From Candidatus Woesearchaeota archaeon (lineage in GTDB: Archaea; Nanobdellota; Nanobdellia; Woesearchaeales; GW2011-AR15), in contig JAFGSP010000125.1 in assembly GCA_016934775.1 (NCBI GenBank), forward strand, positions 1-14,767: 14,767 nucleotides of DNA, given 5' to 3'. Under the pieces are notes generated by a model that made no database searches, was not told the origin of the DNA, and saw only the letters and a list, made by a program, of their open reading frames with translations. A program made the translations under genes and the position numbers. Of this stretch, positions 5,855 through 13,200 are shown in pieces; position 1 is the first letter of the stretch, and each line of letters opens with the position of its first letter.

Positions 5855-7747
5855 ATGACTGAAAAAAACTCAGATTATAGTGCCAAAGACATCACTGTGC
5901 TGGCAAGCATGGATGCCATCAGGAAAAGGCCGGGCATGTATATAGGCTCGACAGGGCCAAGAGGTCTTCATCACCTTATCTATGAAGTGGTAGACAACAG
6001 TATAGACGAAGCTATGGCGGGATTCTGCGACAATATCAAAGTCATCATACATAAGAACGGAAAAGCATCTATTGTTGATAACGGGAGAGGCATACCTGTT
6101 GACATGCATCCGAAGTACAAGAGGCCTGCTCTTGAGATAATCATGACTAAGCTCCACTCCGGCGGGAAGTTTGACAAGACAACATACAAAGTTTCAGGAG
6201 GACTCCATGGAGTAGGCCTGGCTGTTGTCAATGCACTCTCAACTGAATTGGAGATATTTGTAAAAAAAAGCGGCAAGCTTTACACACAAAAATATTCCAG
6301 AGGGCATATAAAGAGCGAACTGAAAGTCATCGGAGAAAGCTCTGAAACAGGAACAATGGTTACGTTCCTGCCTGATAAAGAGGTCTTTGCAGTAACTGAA
6401 TTCCAGTTTGATGTTCTTGCCTCGAGGCTGAGGGAACTTGCATTCCTGAACAAGGGACTGAAGATACAGATTCTTGATGAGAGAACTTCTGAATCAAAAG
6501 AGTTCCTGTATGAAGGCGGCCTGAAATCATTCGTGGATTTCCTGAACAAAAACAAGAACCCAATCCATGAACCAATATATTTTGAAAAAGAAAAAAACAA
6601 TGTATCTGTTGAAGTGGCTATGCAGTACAATTCTGCTTACACAGACTCTATTTTCAGCTTTGTAAACAATATAAACACAATAGAAGGCGGCAGCCACCTG
6701 TCAGGATTCAAAACTGCTGTAACAAGGACAATCAACAATTATTCTGACAAGAATAAGACCTCTGATGTCAGGCTTTCGAGCGATGATGTCAGGGAAGGCC
6801 TAACCGCAGTGGTATCTGTCAAAGTGCCTGAGCCTCAATTTGAAGGCCAGACAAAGACAAAATTAGGGAATTCTGAAGTTAAAGGAATAGTAGACAGCAT
6901 AGTAAGTGAGGCCCTTGCAACATTTTTAGAAGAGAATCCTGCTATTGCGTCTTCAATAATCAACAAGGCAGTGAGCGCAGCTAAAGCAAGAGAAGCAGCC
7001 AGAAAAGCACGTGAGCTAGTAAGGAGGAAAAGCCTGCTTGAAGGCTCTACTTTGCCGGGAAAGCTTGCAGACTGCTCTGAAAAAGACCCTACTAAATGTG
7101 AATTATATATTGTTGAGGGTGATTCTGCCGGCGGCTCTGCCAAACAGGCCAGGAACAGGGCGTTCCAGGCAATTCTTCCGTTGAGGGGAAAAGTGCTGAA
7201 CACTGAAAAGGCCAGGCTCAACAAGATCCTAAAGAACAATGAGATTCTGGCGATAATAACTGCCCTGGGAAGCGGGATAGACGCTGAATTTGACATATCA
7301 AACTTAAGATATCATAAAATCATAATAATGACAGATAGCGATGTAGACGGCTCGCACATATCCATTCTGTTGCTAACATTTTTCTTCAGATATCTGAGAG
7401 AGCTTATTGAGAAAGGCCATATATACCTTGCGCTGCCTCCGCTTTACCTCATAAAGAAGGGCAAGACTAGCATGTATGCCCAGGATGAGGATGAGAAAGA
7501 GAGACTCATCAAGGAACTTGGAAAGCAAGGCATGAACATACAAAGATATAAAGGTCTTGGTGAGATGAATCCAGAACAGCTCTGGGAGACAACAATGGAC
7601 CCTGAAAAGAGATACCTAAAAAAAGTCACTATAGAGGATGCCATTGAAGCTGACAAATCATTCTCAGACCTTATGGGTGAGGATGTGGAGCAGAGAAGAA
7701 AGTTCATCCAGGAGAATGCGATGAATGTTGTTAATCTGGATGTTTAG
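5855..7747 (+). CDS. gyrB: DNA gyrase subunit B (bacterial-type)
   Basis: A 630-residue type IIA topoisomerase ATPase subunit, which with GyrA introduces negative supercoils. The GHKL ATPase site is intact: E44 and N48 in EVVDNSIDEA, DNGRGIP (75-81), GGLHGVG, and the QTKTKLG lysine loop in the transducer domain. The TOPRIM half has EGDSAGGSAKQ (about 421), LPLRGKVLN and MTDSDVDGSHI (about 490-500). The C-terminal tail carries QRYKGLGEMNPEQLW. Length matches short GyrB proteins without the enterobacterial insertion, and no residue I would expect is missing. Gyrase in archaea is generally thought to have come from bacteria. No gyrA lies beside it: the upstream neighbour is divergent cca and the downstream gene is convergent, so gyrA, if present, is elsewhere. 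Confidence 0.97.
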   Translation: MTEKNSDYSAKDITVLASMDAIRKRPGMYIGSTGPRGLHHLIYEVVDNSIDEAMAGFCDNIKVIIHKNGKASIVDNGRGIPVDMHPKYKRPALEIIMTKLHSGGKFDKTTYKVSGGLHGVGLAVVNALSTELEIFVKKSGKLYTQKYSRGHIKSELKVIGESSETGTMVTFLPDKEVFAVTEFQFDVLASRLRELAFLNKGLKIQILDERTSESKEFLYEGGLKSFVDFLNKNKNPIHEPIYFEKEKNNVSVEVAMQYNSAYTDSIFSFVNNINTIEGGSHLSGFKTAVTRTINNYSDKNKTSDVRLSSDDVREGLTAVVSVKVPEPQFEGQTKTKLGNSEVKGIVDSIVSEALATFLEENPAIASSIINKAVSAAKAREAARKARELVRRKSLLEGSTLPGKLADCSEKDPTKCELYIVEGDSAGGSAKQARNRAFQAILPLRGKVLNTEKARLNKILKNNEILAIITALGSGIDAEFDISNLRYHKIIIMTDSDVDGSHISILLLTFFFRYLRELIEKGHIYLALPPLYLIKKGKTSMYAQDEDEKERLIKELGKQGMNIQRYKGLGEMNPEQLWETTMDPEKRYLKKVTIEDAIEADKSFSDLMGEDVEQRRKFIQENAMNVVNLDV

Positions 7748-7774
7748 AAAGCTGTATGTTTATATTTAACTAGT

Positions 7775-8968
7775 TTAGGATTGCACCCCTAGTTTTTTTG
7801 CAATCAGATTCTTAAGGTCTTTCAGTGAATTTATTCCAAACAAGAGCAGGAATTCTCCTCTTATTCCGTGTTCTTCAACGTTAAAATTAGTGTTTATAGC
7901 AAGCATCGAATTATTCAGGGATGCTGTAATCAGGTGTATCATGAAGTCAATTATTGTCTTACGTTTGTTAGTTGTGAATAAAGGCTGGGCTGTTGAAAGA
8001 TTAAGGTCGAGGAAGTCAGACATTGCCCTGATATACCCCTGGGTAACCTGGATGCATATTGTCTCAAGTATCTCCTGGCTGTCTGCATCAATCTCTTTCA
8101 TAGTCCCTAATGCTTTTTTCTGCGCAAGGTCCACAAATTTGAGTGCATCTTCTCTCTTAAACATGATGACTATACTGCCAGGCAGATATCCCAGCACTCT
8201 CAAAAAGACAGATACAACATATATATTATCCAACTGGCTGTATTCTTTCAGGAAAATATCCGGCTCAAAAAGTGCCACATCTGTTAAGTCCAGTGCAATT
8301 TTGGTATTCATTACATTACCCAGTGTAGTAGAAGCATTACCTGAACCAATATTACCGATCTCCTGGAGAGCATCAAGCTCCATCCTGGAAAGTGTAACCT
8401 CCTCCTGGACTGGTGCTGTTGCGGTTTGTGGCTTTGGCATTGACTCCAAGTTTTCAAGCTGATCTACAGAGACTGTGCCCTCAAAACAGACAACTTCAAA
8501 AAGAGGGCTTATCTGGTTGAGCAGACCTGTATTTTCTTTGTTTGTAAACACAAAAAAAGGAAATGGATTTTGGCTCAGCTTTGTGATCAGGCCTTTAATT
8601 TTTTCTATTGAATTATAGAATTGGAGAGCATCCAGGATATCTATCACAAGAAAATCAAGCTTTCCGGCTTTTACTGTCATTGTCGTGATTCCCTGGTTTA
8701 TTCCCTCAAGATCATTCAGGTTGATAAGCGAATAGATATTGCTGTCTTTTGGCATGAGATCTGCAAGCACGCTTATTCCATCTATGAAAAAAAGCCGGGA
8801 AACATCAACTCCGGACTGCTGGAATTTTTCCTTTTCTTTTATGGAAGGATATCTAAAATTCACCACAAGCCCATTTCCGCCTTTATTGTTCAGCTCACCA
8901 ACAAGTTTCCTGTAGTTAGTGTCAAGGGAGGAGGAATCAACCAGAAGCAGAAATGATTTTTTTGACAT
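7775..8968 (-). CDS. P-loop-less RecA/KaiC-like domain fused to a CheC-like domain
   Basis: A 397-residue soluble protein. Residues 1-165 look like a degenerate RecA/KaiC-type fold: an initial beta strand LLLVD, a mid-domain LFFIDGIS, and a Walker-B-like DFLVIDILDALQ, but no GxxxxGK(T/S) P-loop. A Pro/Thr-rich linker follows (about 170-190). Residues 190-397 resemble the CheC/CheX/FliM-like phosphatase fold: ELDALQEIGNIGSGNA keeps the D-x3-E-x2-N active-site pattern of CheC. The second half-site, ETICIQVTQGY, has Cys where CheC usually has Asn. CheC dephosphorylates CheY-P, but no chemotaxis or archaellum gene is nearby, so the target is unknown. A TATA box sits 30 bp upstream; the gene is convergent with gyrB and divergent from eS1. 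Confidence 0.75.
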   Translation of the reverse strand: MSKKSFLLLVDSSSLDTNYRKLVGELNNKGGNGLVVNFRYPSIKEKEKFQQSGVDVSRLFFIDGISVLADLMPKDSNIYSLINLNDLEGINQGITTMTVKAGKLDFLVIDILDALQFYNSIEKIKGLITKLSQNPFPFFVFTNKENTGLLNQISPLFEVVCFEGTVSVDQLENLESMPKPQTATAPVQEEVTLSRMELDALQEIGNIGSGNASTTLGNVMNTKIALDLTDVALFEPDIFLKEYSQLDNIYVVSVFLRVLGYLPGSIVIMFKREDALKFVDLAQKKALGTMKEIDADSQEILETICIQVTQGYIRAMSDFLDLNLSTAQPLFTTNKRKTIIDFMIHLITASLNNSMLAINTNFNVEEHGIRGEFLLLFGINSLKDLKNLIAKKLGVQS

Positions 8969-8993
8969 TATGGATTTATCTTGGAGGAACCTG

Positions 8994-9002
8994 TATTTAA
9001 AA
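8994..9002 (-). promoter_or_regulatory. TATA box of the CheC-fusion gene
   Basis: TTTTAAATA on the minus strand, centred about 30 bp before the ATG at 8968. The 54-bp repeat array begins about 20 bp upstream of it. Confidence 0.55.
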
Positions 9003-9022
9003 GTTTTTATTTATCAGGCATA

Positions 9023-9220
9023 TTTTTGACCTTCTTGGAACAGCAATGTTCCATAAACCTACAAAAATACCATGCATTTTTGGGGTTTCTGGAATCCGAA
9101 AGGATTCCATAAACTTACAAAAATTATAAATTTTTGACATTAATAGAATCCGAAAGGATTCCATAAACTTACAAAAATTGGAAATTTTTGACGTTCGTGG
9201 AACCATAGGGTTCCACAAAC
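9023..9220 (+). repeat. Tandem 54-bp repeat, four units, each with two hairpins
   Basis: TTTTTG marks unit starts at 9023, 9077, 9131 and 9185, exactly 54 bp apart; the fourth unit is partial and runs into the eS1 TATA box. Each unit has an inverted repeat: TGGAAC/GTTCCA in unit 1; TGGAATCC, GAAA loop, GGATTCCA in unit 2; GAATCC, GAAA, GGATTC in unit 3; TGGAACC, ATAG, GGTTCCA in unit 4. Stem bases change on both sides together, so pairing is kept while sequence varies. A second hairpin spans unit junctions: CAAAAAT(T)/(A)ATTTTTG with a 3-7 nt loop. The array fills the space between two divergent promoters. It could be a structured RNA, a set of protein sites or a cruciform-forming element. 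Confidence 0.85.
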
Positions 9221-9230
9221 TTTTTAAATA
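9219..9230 (+). promoter_or_regulatory. TATA box of the eS1 gene
   Basis: ACTTTTTAAATA centred 25 bp before the ATG at 9251, so the eS1 mRNA is probably leaderless. The repeat array then lies upstream of, not inside, the message. Confidence 0.65.
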
Positions 9231-9250
9231 TCTCCCAAATCCAAGAGAGT

Positions 9251-9973
9251 ATGGCTAAAAATACTAAAAAAAGTCTAAAGCAGGCCAAGGTTAAGAAAAA
9301 GAGATGGATCCACATCTTCTCACCTACTTATCTTGGAGAGAAACAGATTGGAGAAACCTATCTTGATGAAGCTGAAAATGCCCTTGGAAAGACAATCAGT
9401 GTCAATCTGATGCATATCACTGGAGACATAAAGAACCAGAATGCGGATGTTAAATTTGAAGTTTCGGATGCTAAAGACAATAAGCTCAATACTAGACTAA
9501 TCAGATACACTTTCTCAAATTCATCAATAAAAAGATATGTCAGAAGGAGAATGTCCAGAATAGATGATTCAATTGTGATCATGACAAAGGACAATAAGAA
9601 AATCAGGATAAAACCATTCCTCCTGACAAGGCAGAAAGTCAGCAAGTCTGTTCAATATAATTTGAGAGCTACTCTTAAAGAAGAGCTGATTAAGCTTGTG
9701 AAGAATGCTGATTATGATGAGCTTTTCCTGAAAGTCATCAAATATTCTATACAAAAAGAGCTTAAGGATAAGTTAAATGCCATATATCCTGTCAAATCAC
9801 TGGAGATAAGGATACTCAAAGAGGAAAAGCACCATGCTTCAAAAGAATCTCAGGTAGGTGTAAAAAAGGTCTCAAAGAAGTTGCTAAACAAAGACGAAGA
9901 GAAGAAGAAAAAATCAGCCAAAGAAAAGACAAATGAGCCTGCTGAAGAGATTGATGAGAGCCTCAAAGAGTAA
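9251..9973 (+). CDS. rps3ae: Ribosomal protein eS1 (S3Ae)
   Basis: A 240-residue small-subunit protein of the archaeal/eukaryotic eS1 family. It has the basic N-terminus, the WIHIFSPTYLGE entry motif, GDIKNQNADVKFEV, and RRRMSRIDDSIVIMTKD followed by the IKPFLLTRQKVSKS stretch, all in the usual order. The expected archaeal length is a little over 200 residues. The last 40 or so residues are a Lys/Glu-rich, probably unstructured extension (SKKLLNKDEEKKKK and on). It is a single gene with its own TATA box, and tRNA-Gln follows 40 bp later on the same strand with its own box. Confidence 0.93.
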   Translation: MAKNTKKSLKQAKVKKKRWIHIFSPTYLGEKQIGETYLDEAENALGKTISVNLMHITGDIKNQNADVKFEVSDAKDNKLNTRLIRYTFSNSSIKRYVRRRMSRIDDSIVIMTKDNKKIRIKPFLLTRQKVSKSVQYNLRATLKEELIKLVKNADYDELFLKVIKYSIQKELKDKLNAIYPVKSLEIRILKEEKHHASKESQVGVKKVSKKLLNKDEEKKKKSAKEKTNEPAEEIDESLKE

Positions 9974-9975
9974 AG

Positions 9976-9984
9976 CTTTTTAAG
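9976..9984 (+). promoter_or_regulatory. TATA box of tRNA-Gln
   Basis: CTTTTTAAG is centred about 34 bp before the mature tRNA-Gln 5' end, matching the tRNA-Pro box spacing. It begins just after the eS1 stop. Confidence 0.5.
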
Positions 9985-10033
9985 ACAAATCAAATTCTAT
10001 TCTTTCATTCGACAGCCCCGTAGTGTAGCGGCC

Positions 10034-10081
10034 AATTGAAAACCAGGGTTTTCAAAAGCTATAAACATCTGGTTTCCGGCA
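10034..10081 (+). other. tRNA-Gln D-loop intron, 48 nt
   Basis: Central helix GCGG/CCGG gives 3 of 4 pairs, with bulges CC^A and CA^A. A register two bases later (10036-10083) gives the same mature tRNA and also 3 pairs. Inside, two alternative hairpins compete: TTGAAAAC/GTTTTCAA (8 bp), and AAACCAG/CTGGTTT (7 bp), which would bring the splice sites together. Confidence 0.75.
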
Positions 10082-10099
10082 AATCATGCGACCCTCTGG

Positions 10100-10117
10100 A
10101 TTGCATTGCAAAAAGAA
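10100..10117 (+). other. tRNA-Gln canonical 37/38 anticodon-loop intron, 18 nt
   Basis: Lies between G37 and A38. Exon CTCT against intron AAAG gives 3 of 4 pairs with bulges GG^A and AA^A. The body is a tiny TTGC/GCAA hairpin. Very short for an archaeal tRNA intron. Confidence 0.8.
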
Positions 10118-10138
10118 AGGTTGCGACCCAGGTTCGAA

Positions 10139-10170
10139 TAAGCATAAAGAAAAAACTTGTGCTAAGAAAG
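10139..10170 (+). other. tRNA-Gln T-loop intron (59/60), 32 nt
   Basis: Exon TTCG against intron AGAA gives three pairs plus a G-A apposition, with bulges AA^T and AG^T and the T-stem as outer helix. The body is an AGCA/TGCT hairpin. Site and 3' end (GAAAG before TCCTGG) match the tRNA-Pro T-loop intron. Confidence 0.83.
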
Positions 10171-10185
10171 TCCTGGCGGGGCTAC

Positions 10186-10192
10186 TTTTTTT
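10186..10192 (+). terminator. T7 terminator of tRNA-Gln
   Basis: Seven T residues begin two bases after the discriminator, a typical archaeal tRNA terminator. Confidence 0.7.
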
Positions 10193-10271
10193 CTAATCCC
10201 TTAAGTTTATCTCAAGACTAGCCAAAAATAATCTTAAATCCAAAATCAATCAAAACCAAGAAGGAAATCTG

Positions 10272-13200
10272 CTACTTGAAGAAATAAGCTTGATTGCCTT
10301 TATCCTGTTTACCCTTATTCGAAAGGTAATATATTGCTATCAACATAGCGCCCAATACAACAAAAGCAAACAAACGCAGAAGCCAACCTGATTTCCCGGA
10401 AGAGACAGATTCAATGACTCTCCCAGTAATTCCAGCTCCGCTGCTGCTTGTCAGATTACCCTGTTCTGCTTCATTATCAAGAGTTCCAAGAGAAAGACTG
10501 CTCTCCGAGAGACTATCTCCTGTTCCGCTAGAGTCTTGGACCATCGCTCTGGTCTCGTTCTTTGTCATGATAGCAAAATAACCGAATGAAGATGACTTTG
10601 CTTCATAATAAAAGACAGTGCTATCTTCGCTAATAAAACCAGTTTCCACAGCTTCCCAGCCATCTGAATTGTATATTGCAAAGGTAACATCTTCTTTCAG
10701 TATTCCCTGGTTACTCACCCAGGATTTAGGAACAGAAAAACTGAATTTGACATTATTATAATCAGTTTCACTGATATTAATAGCCTTTACCCTGAAATAT
10801 CTAAAGACCTCTGCAACAGGCATATATTCTTCAGGAGGTGAACTGTATGCAGTAATCATAATACTCACATAAGGCATTGCCTTGATCGCCCTGAAATCCA
10901 CTTTGCTGAGGTAATTATAATGGGGCACCATCTCGTAGGATAGGACCTGGCCCGCTGACACATCAGTCCATGATTTAAAACCGTTGGTAGCTGTCGAATA
11001 GCTGCCGCCTGATGAGCTTCTCTTTCTGCTGCTTCCACTGCTTCCACCAGAGTTAGAGTTATATGAACAGCTACTAGTATCAAAAGTACAGCTGGCAGTG
11101 CATTTCAATACACCTGTATCGAAACTGAATGACTGGCAGGTCTTGCCTCCAAAGTCTGTGCCATCACACATTTCTTCTGCGCTCAGGACTCCGTCTCCGC
11201 AATCGCAGGCATCGCCGATTGAATTATTATTAGTGTCCTCCTGCCCAGGATTGAATACCAGTGGGCAATTGTCAGGATGGCAATCAGAGATTCCATCGTT
11301 ATCTGTATCTACCTCATCTATTAATCCGTTGCAGTTGTTGTCAATACCGTCGCATATCTCCAGTGCAGCAGGATTAACGGATGCATTTGCATCATTGCAG
11401 TCTGTATTATTCAGTGAGTATCCCGCAGGAGGGATACTTGAAGGTAGAGCACAAAGATATATCGGATTTGCATTGTCTCCATATTGATCATTATCACTAT
11501 CAATATAATAAGTAACCTGGATCAGTCCTTTGTCGCATGGTGATGTCGTGAAGCTAATTATAGAGGTTGTTATCTTATTGTCTGCTCCAGGATCTGAGGC
11601 AGTAATCCTCCAAGAATAGGTCTTGTTAAGCTGAAGCCCGGGTAAAGTGGTATTATACCAGCCATTGTCTGCATTGGAGTAAGAAGCTGTTGTTATCCAG
11701 TGGTTTCCGTCATCTTCACTTATTTCCATAACTATCTCCATCTTGTCCTTATGAAAATCAACAATACGTGCAGATAAGGTTGCGTTTGGCTGGATATTGA
11801 TTGCCTTGTCTGCAATATTAGTCTCTTTAATTATTGGCTGTGGCGCTCCCGGTGGCGGAACATATGCTGCAGCTCCCTGCCTGTACTCGCTGTACATCTG
11901 GACCCATGTCCTTGGGGCAGGGTTCGGTGTCTCGGCAGGAGTATCGTAAACATAGAGCCATCCGTCATAGCCTGCAACCACAACTTCATTATAACCATCA
12001 CTGTCAGTGTCATATACCCTGGCAGGCATTAGCTGTCCTGCAAAATTCGGGTCTACTCTATCAATAAGAGTATAATTCTTCAAAACAGGATCATACCCAT
12101 AGACCAATAAAGGAAATTTATCAATCGACCAGCCCTGCGGGCCTGTCGCCACAAGGATCTCCATCCTGCTGTCTCTGCCAACATCACCTACTTTTGGGGC
12201 CCAGGCCACTTGATAGTCAAGGGCCGGCCTAAATTCTGTTTCTCCTGTTATCAGATCAAACACTGCAAACTCAGGTGGTGCATTGGCAGGATAAGATGTT
12301 GCCATAACAATTTCTTTATTAGAATCACCATCAATATCATAGACTGTCGCCACGCCATGGGTCGGCAGGTCATTATCAGAATAATCCATGCCGCTTAGCG
12401 TCGTTCCTGTCATCCCATCAACTACAATGGGTCCCTTGAACACTATGGGTGTCAAAACTACTTCAAGATCCTCGTCTCCGACTACATCTGCAACGATAGG
12501 TATGGGGCTGCTGTGCTGGACATCCTTCCTCCACCATAAAAGGTCCAGGGTCTCGGCATCATATGCATGCGGACCCAGGGAAGTATTGCCATCCAGATAA
12601 CCTGCTGCTCTCCTGTCTGATACATACAGCTCGAACTTTCCGTCATTATTAGCATCAGCTAATGACATTCCACCCCAGCAGGGATGAAAAAGCCATGTGT
12701 CCTTCAGGACATTGCCATTATGGTCTATCATTGTGACGGCTCCTGTATAACTTGAGATAGTTCCGTCCCAGACAAAAGGAGTCTGGTCTTCAGTAGCAAA
12801 ATATATAGTAGGGTAACCGTTGCCGTCAATATCATACGCAAGAAGAGGAAACAATGAGCTTCCTTCGCCGCTCAGCACCTGAGTGGTCCATATAACAGTC
12901 CCGTCACCTTTCAATGCCCTTACCCTTGGTCCGTTGTCATAGGCTGCATGTAATATCTCAGGTGTCCCGTCATTGTCAAGGTCTGCCAATTCTGCAGCAG
13001 CAAAAGTCGCGCCGGGCATTCTCCATTCTTCTAAGCCTGTTTTACCGTCGACAACAACTATCTGCTCACCTGCAACCATAACTATCTCCTGAGTCCCGTC
13101 ATTATCTATGTCGCCCATGACAGGCATAATCTGGTCTCCGCCTTCATTTCCGACCTCTGTCCTGAAATTGAACGTCAGCAGGCCTCCTGTAGTGAAGCTG

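Larger units (their letters stand above)
10014..10184 (+). tRNA. tRNA-Gln(CUG) with three introns (D-loop, anticodon loop, T-loop)
   Basis: The 171-nt gene becomes a perfect 73-nt cloverleaf when introns at 10034-10081, 10100-10117 and 10139-10170 are removed. Acceptor AGCCCCG/CGGGGCT, discriminator A. D-arm GTGT AGCGGCCAA TCAT. Anticodon stem CGACC/GGTTG with loop CTCTGGA, anticodon CTG (10096-10098). Variable loop CGAC. T-stem CCAGG/CCTGG with loop TTCGAAT. The A1-T72 pair and the overall sequence match archaeal tRNA-Gln. CCA is not encoded. Introns total 98 nt, more than the mature tRNA. Variable loop, T-stem and T-loop intron site are shared with the tRNA-Pro of this window. Gene order, TATA box and T-run support expression. 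Uncertainty lies only in splice-site register by 1-2 nt. Confidence 0.93.

Noticed and set aside
5870..7707. Several 70-150 codon minus-strand frames inside gyrB
   Set aside because: Antisense shadows of a well-conserved gene, without promoters or recognisable domains.
8997..9218. A 73-codon minus-strand frame with an internal 18-residue repeat (KFMESFRI)
   Set aside because: It exists because the 54-bp repeat is a multiple of three. It overlaps the CheC-fusion TATA box, and its composition is implausible for a protein.
9023..9220. CRISPR array
   Set aside because: The whole 54-bp unit is conserved, including the parts that would be spacers; there are only four units and no cas genes.
10014..10184. 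Split or pseudo-tRNA explanation for the interrupted tRNA-Gln
   Set aside because: All exons are contiguous, in order, and rejoin to a perfect cloverleaf with BHB-like junctions, so cis-spliced introns explain it better.
10036..10221. A 61-codon plus-strand frame
   Set aside because: It lies inside the tRNA-Gln gene, its introns and terminator.
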